Assembly: GCA_030490835.1 (NCBI GenBank)
Contig: CM059972.1
Span: forward strand, 13,183,764-13,247,763
Length of the DNA stretch: 64,000 bases
Source: Annona cherimola
Lineage: Eukaryota; Streptophyta; Magnoliopsida; Magnoliales; Annonaceae
Direction of reading: 5' to 3'
Shown: positions 23,502-34,935 of the stretch, piece after piece
How positions within the stretch are numbered: position 1 is the stretch's first letter
Layout of the letters: each line of letters opens with the position of its first letter
The notes under the pieces: model-generated
What the model was told of the DNA's origin: nothing
Databases searched by the model: none
Seen by the model: the letters and a program-made list of their open reading frames with translations, nothing else
Program-made: the position numbers and the translations under genes

Positions 23502-23837
23502 TTAGGGTTTCTAGCTTGTTCGTCATTTCTCTGCGCGGAGCGGCAGTCGGCAAGCCAGACTGCAAAACTCCAAGCTGTCTGCCTGTTCTTTCCTGATTTC
23601 GAAAGAGAAGCCCGTAATATCTTCGCGTTAGGTACGCTATCCGTTCTTCTTTTGTTTTTCCAAAAACTTTAATCTCTCATATCTGGATTTAACAGGGTAT
23701 TGTGTTTTCCCCTCTTTTCATGATCAATTTCCCCCGAGGATTTGCGCTTATTTACACTGCGCTTTAAGAATTTATCTCATGTTGATTTTCAGTGTTTCCG
23801 CGTCTTCCAAGTTCTCTTTCTGTGGTCTTGTTTGAAG
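23502..23837 (+). promoter_or_regulatory. Promoter/5' leader of the RBM39-like gene with telo-box and probable leader intron
   Basis: TTAGGGTTT at 23502-23510 is a telo-box, a motif common near the start sites of plant genes for RNA and translation machinery. A plausible leader intron runs from GTACGC near 23632 to an acceptor TTGATTTTCAG ending at 23792; the start codon then lies at 23838. No strong TATA box is evident. The transcription start was not determined. Confidence 0.45.
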
Positions 23838-26800
23838 ATGGACTTCGACGAATATGATTATTTGGAGAAAACGGTTGAAAATCCTGAGCCTGTCAAGGGG
23901 AAGGAATCTGCGAATGGCGGCGATGCTGTGAAGTCGGAAGAAAAGGAGCGGAGCCGTAGTTCGAAGCACCGGATTGATGATGGTGATCGTGACGCTGACC
24001 ATCACCGCAGCTCGAAGCGGTCATCGAGGTCGGAGGAAGTGCCTCGCGACCGGGAGCGAGAGCGGGACAGGGAACGGCATCGTGAGCGGGAATCGAGGTC
24101 GGAGAGAAGCGAGAAGGATCACCACAGGAGCAGCAGGGAGCGCAGGGATAGGGATTGGGAGGAGAGGAATGGGAAGGAGAAGGATAAAGAAAGGGATAAG
24201 GAACGCGATCGGGGCCGTGACCGTGATAGGGAGAGGGAGAGGGATAGAGAGAGGGAGAGGGAGAAGGAGAAGGAGAGGGAGAAGGATAGAGAAAGGGAGA
24301 GGTCTCGCCGAAGCAGGAGCCGCTCTGAGAGGCAGCGAGGTGATCGTGACAGGGATGTAATAGACAAGGAGAACAAGGAGAACAAGGAGAGCAAGGAGAA
24401 CAAGGAGAGCAAGGAGAACAAGGAGAGAGAAAGGAGCAGAGATGGGGAGTTTAGAGAAAGAGAACGGGAATTGAGAGATCGAGATGGAAGGTATTCTATC
24501 TTTTCCCTCCGTGTAAGAGATATTAATGCATTTACCTGATGCCAATTTATTTAACTATTCATCTTTGTTCTCGAACATCTATATGTAATTGGTTTCTGGA
24601 TTAGATGTTCCTCTTGATGAAAAATTAATCCCAAGCTAGGAATTTTTTTTAATCTGAATTAAAATCAGCGGTTGAGGGCTTAGACAAGTACCAGCCTTTA
24701 CTATCTGGTGTATATAGTTAGATATTGGTACACATATCGACCTTGGTTCAAATGCCTTCTATTTGCAAGTATTCTAGATGCTGCTGGAGATAATCTGCTG
24801 CACCTGCTTTTATAAGATTAATCCAGAGATACGCTGCATTCTCTATTGTGCTCATCTGGGGATGGTGCCTTCTCAGAGAGGCAAATGGAGTATTGATAGA
24901 AATTTTCCTTATCTTAGCCATGGTGCTCTTTGGATGTGAACTATCTTTTTGCAATTTTTTTGTTTTTTCTTATTCATTTAATTCTTAACCAGTTACATGA
25001 AATTGTTACACTTTCCTGGCAACACTAGCTGAAGTCTCATACAATTAATTCTATTCATCAACATTGGATATTCTGAATATTGAACGTTAGGTTCTGGGAA
25101 CTCGCAGATATGCTAGAGCAATCTTCAGATGGTCAATCTGGCAACTGAGCCAGGCTCAGGAACTCAGGTCATGGGTCTTAAAATTCATTCTCCCTAGAAT
25201 TTCTGAAATCTATTTAGATTCTTGGTTTACAAGATTGGGAGTGGTGGTGCCGGAGGTCTTGAAGAGGAGTGGTGATGTCATGTTATGATTTTAGTTATCC
25301 CCCAGCTCAGAACACAATGGCTGAATTCTATTTATTCTGTTGCAGAAATGCTGATGAGGGGAGTTTTGGGCTTTGCTTCTGATGACTGTGAGGAAAATGG
25401 GTATCCAATTGACCGCCAGAAACAACCAAAATTGTTTTGCAGGATGTACCATTATTGCTTATTGTTGTTGATTCTGTCACCATTGTGAAGAATGGGGCCT
25501 TTTGGTTGTTAATAGCATGTACAACATATGGTCTTTTGATAGGTCAAGTTATAACATAGGATCTTTGATAATCTTATACGTCCGAGATTTCTGAATTTTA
25601 CTCCTCATGCTAGCTGATTAGCTGACTGACTCCTGGGCGTTAGTCCCATTTCATCTCTGCAGTCTCTTGGAGGCTGGTTTATGATAATTAGGATGCATGT
25701 AACGCCATTAAGTCCAATTTTGCCAGATCCATGCAACTCATAAGCATTGATTACCTTACCACCTTTGAAGACCTTCCTTTTATACTTCGGGCCTTTGATT
25801 CTGCTGTTGCATGGAGTGTTTTCTAGGTTATTTTCAACTTCCAACTTCGTCTTTTTCAAATATTGGCTTTCTTGTGAATGATTTGCCTGTGTGAGAGGTA
25901 CCACTGGCCTATGGTTTGCCTGCAGGCAAAGTCTATGCCATTTCTTTAAGACTGAAGCTTCTTTGTTTGGAAAACAGCGGGTCTTGTTATTTCCCCCATT
26001 CCCCCTTTTACTGCTGCACATGTAGGTTTTCTTTAGTCTCTAAACACCCGGGGTAGAATGCTAGGCCCCAGTTAATTTAGTTCTGAACATAGACTGTTAC
26101 TGTTTAAATATTTTGGTTTTTCACATGGAGAAGATGTTCCTCACATGCAATGCTTTGTCTCAAATTTTTGGTCAGTACATTTATTGACTGAACTCTGAAG
26201 AGCACAAAAAGCAGCTCTAAAGTATCATAAGTACCTATCGTTGTACTTTATTTTTTCAATTAGGTGATGCGCAAGTAGTGTCATAGCAGCTCTAAAGTAT
26301 CAGAAGTACCTATTATTGTACTTTATTTTTCAATTAAATGATGCACAAGTGGCGTCTTTCTCCCGAGAGGTTGATGTGCATCAATGACTTTTTTTTTTAA
26401 ATACATGAAAAAAGCTTTTGCTGAATGCATCATCTATTGTGCATGCTTTACTTCAATACTAAAGCATGATAATTGTTTTCCTATTACTTATATGAGCTTG
26501 GTTTTTGCAAACTCAAGTAGGAATCATTTCATCATACTTATTGTTTGCACTGCCTACATTGTCCATGTTTTGTTAACTTCTTGCAGTTCCCTGCAGGAAT
26601 CTATTAGGTGGATCAATCCTTTGTACACATGTTGGAGAAAGAATTTGCTGCTTCTGGATTTTAATGACTACTATGCAATTCTTATCACACTAGTAGACTA
26701 TCATTCAAGAGGCATTTGTTTTTCTTGGGTTAACTTATGCAACCTAGAGAGAATTAGTCTTTTGGCTAGTGATTGTGTGGCGAAAGGTTGTTTTCTATCA

Positions 26801-28994
26801 CTTTTTTTCCTGATTGTGTAGAATTTAATGTTATCACTCCTTTTGCAGACGATACAAAGAGAAGAAAGAAGAAGTTCCGGAGCCTGAGGCTGATCCTGAA
26901 CGTGACCAACGAACTGTTTTTGCATTCCAGGTTTCCACCACATATTTCTGATTTTAGTTCTTTCTTGAAGCACCCTCTTATCATTTTATTTCAAGTTTCA
27001 CTAAGCAGTTTCTCCATTCAAAACATCTGGCAGATTTCCTTGAAGGCAGATGAAAGAGATGTTTATGAATTTTTTTCAAGGGCTGGAAAGGTTAGTATTT
27101 GATCACATCCAATTCTTGTTTGTGCACAATATATGTGTATTCTACTGTAATGTGCAGTTAATATATACTTACTCTATTCTGTTGTGCTTTCAATCTATCA
27201 CATCTAAGATAAAGTACATAATCCAACTAAGTTGGGTGCTTTGATGCATGATGATAGATAGAGAGAACATGCAAGAAACGAAATTAATCACGAATGAAAT
27301 GACATGGCTTCTCTCGAAATTGCTTAATCTTGATTGTTTCTGATGTGTTCTCTGACATTATCCCTATATATTGATGAATGAGAGGCGGCCCAAAGAGTAT
27401 TTGGATTCATATTCTTGGCTCTTAGCACATTAACTTTTGATTATGTTTGGTGTACTTTTTGTTTCTGTTTACATTTTGATATTCTCATAATTTGGTGAGT
27501 TTAATGATGCACTTAAAACGTGACAGGCAATCATAATGGCTGCCTCTCATGGTGCAATAAAATAAACTATAATATGTCAGGGGAACATCGTTTTGTAAGT
27601 TGAAGCTTTTGGTAATCTTGTTGCATTTTGCTACCCATCATCCTATTAATTGCTGCTGCTTTTCTTTTTTCCAGGTGCGTGATGTCCGCCTCATTATGGA
27701 CCGTAATTCAAGACGTTCCAAGGGAGTTGGGTATGGTCTTCACGCACCTTTCTGCTAATTTGCACATCAAAATTTGAAAAATCTCACAGGATTATGCATG
27801 CTGGGGTTTGAGCAATGGCGCTCCCTGGTTTAGCTATTGATTTTGCTTCTGTTTGCTATTTATGAATTTCTTGTCACTGGACCTTTGATATTTTTATTAC
27901 ATTCCCAGTTTAGCAGCTCTTGATCTGTTTATTGCGGTTGACGGTGTCTCTACTTACTGATAGAGAAACCCTATTGTTTCTACAGGTACATTGAATTTTA
28001 TGATGCAATGTCAGTTCCAATGGCCATAGCACTCTCTGGCCAAGCACTCCTGGGTCAAGCAGTGATGGTTAAACCATCAGAAGCTGAAAAGAATCTGGTT
28101 CAATCTAATTCAGCTGTTGGGGGTGTAGGCGGTCTTATTGGACCCTACTCTGGAGGTGCTAGAAGACTTTATGTTGGCAACCTTCATTTCAATATCACTG
28201 AGGATCAACTTCGACAGGTGAAATGTCAATCTCTCGATTCTTTCATTCAACTGTCAGAAAAAATTCAATTAAAGGGTCCCATTTTGTAAGAGGTAAAAAT
28301 TTTGAATAAGGGAGTGCGGCATGATAAGGATAATGATTAGGAGTGGAGATAATAAAGATAAAATAAATAGAGTAGTTGTATGGAAGGATGTGAAAAAATA
28401 TTTGAAATGTAGAGACAATAATAGAGATGCAGAGTCATAGAGAATTAAGATGTCAAATCATATCAAAAGGTGTGTGGGAAGGAGTGAGTTTTTTTGTTAC
28501 CAAATGGACCCTAAGAATCCTACTTGAGATAGCAAACTAGTTTTATTTTGGTTCTTCTTGTACTTTCCACGTCTACTGCTACTTCTAGTGTCTCGTGACA
28601 AAGTTTTTGTGAAACACCGAAAGAGGAACCAGACTTTTTATTTGATGTGTTGTTATGCAGATTATGGTTTGATTCGTCTGAACCTGCAAGACCATTGCAA
28701 CAAAAGTTTTTATATGTATGTTTTGCCATATGTTACATTGGATTACAGATTTATTTTTTCAATATAGGAATACATGAAGCTACCTAGTTTCCATATAATG
28801 TTTATTGGAATGCAGTACAAAAAAAAAATTGAAATATACATCAGAATAGAAAATTGCATCTTTTGCTTTATTGAGTTGTGAAAGGCAACCATGGTGGTTT
28901 TAAATCTTTCGTCAATTCCTTTTTACTTAGATTTGATACGTACATCATATATCATAAAAGATCTTATTTGAGGGCATAGATGTATGATATATTG

Positions 28995-29046
<52 letters not shown>

Positions 29047-32000
29047 TGTATGATATCTTGAGGAAAAAAAATGGAGAAAGCAAGATGTGATTGTGATTGT
29101 GAGGGATTGCTTTTCTACCTGGACTTCTCAACAATAGTTATGTGGTGTTATGTTGTTCTGTGCTCAGAAAATGAAGTGTCTATGCATAAAGCACGTTCTG
29201 ACAACGAGAAGATGACTTATTGTTCCTCAGACATCTGAATATAGTCCCTACTTAGCTTATGCACATTAATACCATCTGTGGGCAGTCCCATGGGTTATAT
29301 ATGTAGTCCTTTTTTTCTTTTTTTATAGCATTTCGGGATACCCTTGTCTTCTTTTTCGAACATGCCCTAGATTGGTTCATTAATAATTGCTTGTAATCTC
29401 TCTGTTTTTGGATATTATGTTTGAATCTAGGTATTCGAACCATTTGGTGCTGTGGAGCTAGTGCAATTGCCTCTTGACCCAGAGACTGGGCAATGCAAAG
29501 GTTTCGGTTTTGTCCAGGTGAACTTCAGCCTTGAGACGTTTAGTTCAGTTTTTTTTTTTTTTTTCCTTTCAGTATGATTAATTAATAATGGTTCTTTCTT
29601 TCCTTGCAGTTTGCCCGTCTGGAAGATGCTAGGGCTGCTCAAAGTCTGAATGGACAATTGGACATTGCTGGCAGGATTATTAAGGTTTGTTTCTGTGCTG
29701 ACATGGTGATCATGTGTTGCAGCTGATGTATTCACTAAGATCATGTGTTGCTGCTGATGTATTCACTAAGTTGTCTTTCATGACAGGTTTCGGCTGTTTC
29801 TGATCAAGTCGGAATGCAAGATGTTGGGGCTAATGCTGGTGACTTTGATGATGATGATGGCGGAGGCTTGGTTAGTGACTCCCTTCATCCATAATGATTT
29901 ATACAAAAAATCTTCTGTAATTTTTTAAAAATAATTTTTATAGTATCTATAATTCTATAGCTAATTCTAGGCTTCACTTTTGTAACTTGTTATTAACCAT
30001 CAAGCTCTATCACATTGAGCTCCAAACTTTAAAAAAAAAATCTCTATTTTGCGTAATGCGAAGAAAAGACGGATCATCTATTCATTCAATTATCAGAATG
30101 TAGATGATCTGCATAGATGCTAATTATGATGGCAGGTTAGTGACTCCCTTTATCACTAATGATTTATACAAAAAATCTTCTGTAATTATTTGAAAGCCAT
30201 TTTTATAATATCTGTAATTCTTTAGCTAATTCTAGGTTTCACTTTTGTAACTTGTTATTAACCATCAACTCTGTCACATTGAGGTCCAAACTTCAAAAAA
30301 AATCTCTATTTTGCATCATGGGAAGAAAAGACGGGTAATCTATTCGTCCAATTATCAGAATGTAGATGATCTGCATAGGTGCTAATTATGATGATTATAG
30401 GCAGGTTAGTGGCTCCCTTCATCCCCAATGATTTATACAAAAATTCTTCTGTAATTTTTTAAAAACCATTTTTAAAATAGCATCAAGCTCTGTCACATTG
30501 AGGTGCAAACTTCAAAAAACAATCTCTATTTTGCATCATGGGAAGAAAAGGCGGACATCCAATTATCAGAATGTAGATGATCTGCATAGATGCTAATTAC
30601 GATGGTTAAGAGGCAGGTTAGTGGCTCCCTTCATCCCTAATGATTTATACAAAAAATCTTCTGTAATTTTTTAAAAACCATTTTTATAATATCTATAATT
30701 CTATAGCTAATTCTAGGTTTCACTTTTGTAACTTGTTATTAACCATCAAGCTCTGTCACGTTGAGCTCCAAACTTCAAAAAATAATCTCTATTTTGCATC
30801 ATGGGAAGAAAAGACAGATCATCTATTCATCCAATTATCAGAATGTAGATGATCTGCATAGATACTAATTATGATGGTTAGAGGCTGGTTAGTAGGACAA
30901 TTCTCAATCTAATTGGTTTTGTTTTAGTGGCATGATTGTGGGAAACCTTTGTGACTGTTTATTAGAGTTCAAATTAATTCATTGAAGAGTGGAAATAAGA
31001 AGTTAATTATGTTAGGATCTTAATTTAGAAAGGGATGCCTTCACATATTAACGTTGCCCTTGCATTTCATTCATTTTTTGTTTTTGTGGTATCATATTTA
31101 TAACTCATCCTGGTGGTGTTCCTTTCACGCACCATGATATTTCCTTATTTTTCAAGTTGCAAGCAAATAATTTTTTCTGGAAAGTCAAATAGTTGGTTCA
31201 GCTTTAGGGCATTCAACTGAAATTGGAACTTATTAGTGGGCCTCATTTCTGATTACTTCAGGCTCTGAATGCTCGCTCAAGAGCCCTTCTTATGCAGAAA
31301 TTGGATCGCAGTGGCACTACAAGGTTAGCTATCATTGAAACTATGCAATGCTTTTTTCATGTTCCCTTTCTTTTGAAAAATCAAACAAAATATAAATTCT
31401 CTATCTCAATTCTCATCATGTGCAGTGCACTTGGAACTGCTGCTGCTAATGGCCCTGCACTCGCTGTACCAACAGCACCACTGCTTGGCGCTGCTGCTCC
31501 TGTTGTTCCTCCCCTTTTACCTGCACTTGGTGTGCAAGCTGGGGCAGTTCCTGGTTTGTCCACTCCAGTTCTCCCAATGCCTCCACCCGTGCCAGCACTT
31601 GATGCCATTGGGGTCCCAAGTGAATGTTTACTATTGAAGAACATGTTTGATCCCAAAAATGAGGTATTTTGGATTGCTTGTAACCTTTCATATTGCTCTT
31701 CATCCATCCTTTTCTATTTGACAGATTTGTTCGTACTTGTGCTGCAGACTGATCCTGATTTTGCTGAGGATATTAAAGAAGATGTTCAAGATGAATGCTC
31801 AAAGTTTGGCTCCGTGAAACACATCTTTGTGGACAAGTAGGTAGCTAAAAACAATTTTTTCACATAAATACAGTTTTTCGTGTTTTATTTGTACTTGCTA
31901 TATACATTTATGTACCAATTGGATTTTTTTTACATGCAATTAGATGATTGGCTTGCAATTAAATTGGTATTCTTCGTACTTTTGAGGACATCCTAGGGCA

Positions 32001-33418
32001 GCAGCCATAAGATGCCTAGGTGCCTAGCTGATATCTTGCCTTTTGGGTGCAATTTTTTTTTATTAATTCAATATCTGCTGAATAGAATAAATCTCTGTAT
32101 CTGCTGATCAACTACAAATTCATGATAGGATTTATATCTATATTGAAGTAGCAGACAACTACTACAATCTTATTAAAAAAAAAGATTTGAAAACATGTAA
32201 TCAATTAAATAAGAAAAATGTGTTTCTGCATGTTTTACCTAGAGTTAAGAAACACTTTGGCTTTAATGGTTTAAATTGCAACTGAAGATGCCCATCAGTC
32301 TATATGCAACAGCGCTTTTGAATCTTGCTCTAATAATCACTGGTAGCATAGATGAAATTTCAGGCTGTTTAGGTGCTTTATAAGAGAGGAGGACAGTTTA
32401 TGAGATTTCTTTGCTTATAATTTTTGTTGCATAATACAATGTCAGCTAAAGTTAGGAGTTCAACATCATATTATCTCAAAACATCACAAAAAAATATAGG
32501 CATGTTGTGGTATAGTTTTGTAAAACAAGATAAAGGGAATCCATGTCTGCGGTTTTTTTGTGTAGAACTTACTATTATTATAGTGGATCTTCCGTTGGCT
32601 GCCCCCTGGAAGAATCTCTCTTTTGTTGTTGACAGTTTTTTGTTGTCGTTGTCAAAGAATCCATGTGCAGCGGTTAATTCGGAACGTGATCGCCTGCTCC
32701 CAGGAGCAGGCAGCATTCCCTGCTCCCGGGAGCGTATACCCTTTTTTTTTTTTTTTTGAAAATTTCTCCTAAACAGTGTTATCTATGTGTATTTAACATT
32801 TGTATAAGTTTTTACCATTTTTGGAGTATTTTAGATATTTATTTTTGATTTTTGAAAATCAGTGACATTTTAGTAATTTTAAATTACTTAAAATGCCACT
32901 GATTTTCAAAAATAAAAAATAAATATCTAAAATACTCCAAAAATGATAAAAACTTATACACATGTTAAATACACATTGATTAACAGTTTTATAAAAAAAA
33001 ATTCAAAAAAAAAAAAAAAGGGTATACGCTCCTGGGAGCAGGGAATGCTGGGACCAGGCGATCACGTTCCGGTTAATTCACTGGGCAAGGAGATGTAGGT
33101 TGTTGTTCAACTTCGTCAGATGATTCATTTTCTGTTCTTTTGCATTTCCAAATGTTTCTTGGTTATACAGGGATAGTGCTGGCTTTGTATATCTACGATT
33201 TGAGAACATGACATCTGCCATGAGTGCACAACGGGCTCTTCATGGACGGTGGTTTGCTGGAAAGATGATCACTGCCACCTACATGGTTGGTTATATTTCT
33301 CTGTTTGCTGAATTTGATATCAAATTTGTCCTTCTGAGTTGTCTAAATGTCACCCGCGTTTGCTCTGTGGTTGCAGTCTATCCCAAGTTATGAAGCAAAG
33401 TTCCCCAACAGCAGATAG
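23838..33418 (+). CDS. RBM39/CAPER-like (CC1-like) splicing factor, 13 coding exons, 623 aa
   Basis: Exons: 23838-24490, 26849-26930, 27034-27090, 27675-27730, 27986-28217, 29431-29517, 29610-29684, 29787-29870, 31262-31323, 31426-31663, 31748-31836, 33171-33285, 33377-33418. All introns are GT-AG and the frame is continuous. Domain order: acidic N terminus (MDFDEYDYLEKT), a long Arg/Ser/Glu/Asp-rich RS-like region to about residue 218, RRM1 (about 240-315; RNP1 KGVGYIEF at 280-287), a Gly-rich linker, RRM2 (about 343-415; LYVGNL at 344-349, RNP1 KGFGFVQF at 383-390), an Ala/Pro/Val-rich linker, and a C-terminal UHM-type RRM (about 529-610) with the R-W-F motif at 598-600. Members of this family are nuclear and bind U2 snRNP/U2AF-associated ULM peptides in 3' splice-site choice. 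The final exon is short (SIPSYEAKFPNSR) and inferred from frame and family ending. The start ATG is the first one after the leader intron, and the N terminus matches plant family members. Confidence 0.93.
26211..26360 (+). repeat. Two-copy tandem duplication in RBM39-like intron 1
   Basis: A 75-bp segment starting GCAGCTCTAAAGTATCA at 26211 is repeated at 26286 with substitutions (shared AAGTACCTAT, TTGTACTTTATT and CAATTA blocks). It lies in the 2.36-kb first intron, otherwise unremarkable single-copy-looking sequence. No function is evident. Confidence 0.8.
28274..28511. mobile_element. Harbinger/Tourist-like MITE in RBM39-like intron 5
   Basis: The left end GGGTCCCATTTTG and the inverted right end GGGTCCATTTGG form terminal inverted repeats beside TAA-type flanks. 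The interior has the blocks GATAATGATTAGGAGT and AAAATAAATAGAGTAG seen in the better preserved copies at 39668 and 46999. It sits within intron 5, 56 bases after the exon 5 donor. Confidence 0.6.
28997..29042 (+). repeat. (AG)23 microsatellite in RBM39-like intron 5
   Basis: An uninterrupted AG dinucleotide run of 46 bp. A TGTATGATAT sequence occurs on both sides of it, a small flanking duplication. It is likely length-polymorphic. Confidence 0.95.
29871..30887 (+). repeat. Four-copy tandem repeat at the start of RBM39-like intron 8
   Basis: Copies are 29871-30135, 30136-30404, 30405-30616 (about 57 bp deleted) and 30617-30887. Each begins GTTAGTG(A/G)CTCCCTT, the sequence of the real exon 8 donor and first intron bases, and ends with a (G)GCAG or similar triplet before the next GTTAGT. 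Internal landmarks are ATGATTTATACAAAAA, TATTTTGC(A/G)T and ATGTAGATGATCTGCATAG. A fifth partial junction, GGCTGGTTAGTAGG, follows at 30884. The repeat therefore multiplies a potential 5' splice site within the intron. Confidence 0.9.
32681..33070. mobile_element. Fold-back Mutator-like MITE in RBM39-like intron 11
   Basis: This 390-bp element is nearly a perfect inverted repeat. The left arm starts GGAACGTGATCGCCTGCTCC and the right arm ends with the inverse, GGCGATCACGTTCC. The exact 9-bp duplication GGTTAATTC lies at 32672-32680 and 33071-33079, typical of Mutator-like elements. The AT-rich inner arms (GTGTATTTAACATTTGTATA, then ATTTTTGGAGTATTTTAG) pair with each other around 32885. No coding capacity. 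When intron 11 is transcribed the element would form a hairpin with arms of about 190 bp. Confidence 0.9.
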
Positions 33419-34067
33419 TCGAGCTTCTTGTTGGACGAAAATTTGTGGGGAAGATTACAGCGCATTTGACTGTGTTGGAAGTCTTGGAATCTGCTGCTGG
33501 CCATTGTTGCTGCTGTGGTTCGTTGTTATTCACACTTCTGCATCAAGCCAAAAATGGATAGATTTGTTTAGACAAAAAGTCGAAATGTAGAACTAGTGGA
33601 GGTTTTAAATTTTTTTTTTTTTTTTTTTTTTCCCTATTTTGATATCTCAGCAGGCTTTTGGCACACTTGTTTTTACTTTGTTACAGAAATTGGTTTGGAT
33701 CAAATTTGTATTCTACTTGTTTATAGGGGCAGTATCTGACGTGTTTCCACTATAAAGTGGGTCAGAATGTGAACCCGTTATCCCTTGTCACGCCACTAAA
33801 TGGCCAAAACGTGAATTACTGCCAGGCTGGCTCAGTTCAATAGAACAAACGCATCATGTCACAGGAGCTGGAGTTGTGTGCGCCAACTTCAATTGTCTGT
33901 ACTTATGAATGATGCCTGGAATCGAGTTTGGACAAAAGAAGCTGACCGATACTGAATTTGTCAAAAGATGTGTACTGGGGGAGGTAGGAACATCGATTGC
34001 AGAAGTGTGGGTCGTGTGGTAATGCCTGACTTCAACAAATATAGGATTATCTTAAGACGAGAAAAGA
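33419..34067 (+). other. 3' UTR and downstream region of the RBM39-like gene
   Basis: This follows the TAG at 33416-33418. It includes a T run at about 33610-33632. No unmistakable poly(A) signal was found, so the transcript end is undetermined. No other gene is seen up to the repeat at 34068. The 83-codon open stretch at 33339 overlaps the last exon and is spurious. Confidence 0.5.
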
Positions 34068-34935
34068 TCTTGTTAGTCCAGGCTGAGTAAAAGGCTTGCT
34101 TAGGCCACCTGGAAAGATCCATTTAAAACACTTTCTTTTGACATGTTTATCTAAGTGTATTTAATATATAAATTAAATTTCACTATTTTTAGATGTGTAT
34201 GTGTGTGTATATATATATATATTTGAGAGTTTTAAACATTTATATATTTTGAAGTACTATAAAACTTTTCTTTTATGTTACCCTAGCATTGTTAATATTA
34301 TTATGAAAATTCTTTTATTTTAGTATTACTGTATATAAATTTCATCTACAAATGTTGTAAAATTAATATAATAAAATGATTTAATATTAAATTTCAAAAT
34401 TTTAAGTAGTATTTCAACATTTAAACCATCTAAGTTATTATAAATATGCGGACGAATGATTAGATATCTATTGCTACATTCTAAAATATATGTAAGGGAT
34501 TTAAGCAATTTTTCTAATTTATGCATGAATAGATTTTTTTTAAAAATGTGACCTAAGCACGTATTGGATTTGAATGAAACTTGGTCTTTTAATTAATGAT
34601 GTTAAATATAATAAATGGATAAAGAAATAAATGATGTTAAATACTGAGTACCTTTGGATTAGATTTTTTATTAAACATTAAATTTAAAAAATGGAAGTGG
34701 TTACATGAAACTACTACTACGTAAATAGGTTACATAGAGCCGTATTTAAAATACGTGTATGTTTAAAAATCTCAATAAAAATATATATATTCAAAAATAG
34801 TAAAACTTGATTTATATGTTAAATATAATGAGATAAATAAGTGTATAAAGAAAAATTTTAAAAATTTTAATGGATTTTTTGAGGTGGGCTAAGCAAGTCA
34901 TTTATTTAGTCCGGGTTAACAAGATTATTTCTTTA
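34068..34935. mobile_element. Fold-back MITE split by an AT-rich repeat copy
   Basis: The left end AAAGATCTTGTTAGTCCAGG and the inverted right end AATAATCTTGTTAACCCGG form the TIRs; the arms continue with GGCTTGCTTAGG and, inverted, GACTTGCTTAGCCC. The AT-rich core arms are at about 34140-34262 and 34745-34860. Between them, about 34263-34740, sits a copy of the AT-rich dispersed repeat also found at 130-650 and near 61780-63740, so that repeat appears to have inserted into the fold-back element. No clean TSD was identified. Confidence 0.5.

Noticed and set aside
24021..24545. Minus-strand and alternative-frame ORFs opposite exon 1 of the RBM39-like gene
   Set aside because: These are shadows of the RS-repeat coding sequence; the low-complexity purine strand keeps other frames open.
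29871..30887. CRISPR-like array
   Set aside because: The repeats are 212-271 bp direct tandem copies in a plant intron without spacers of regular length.
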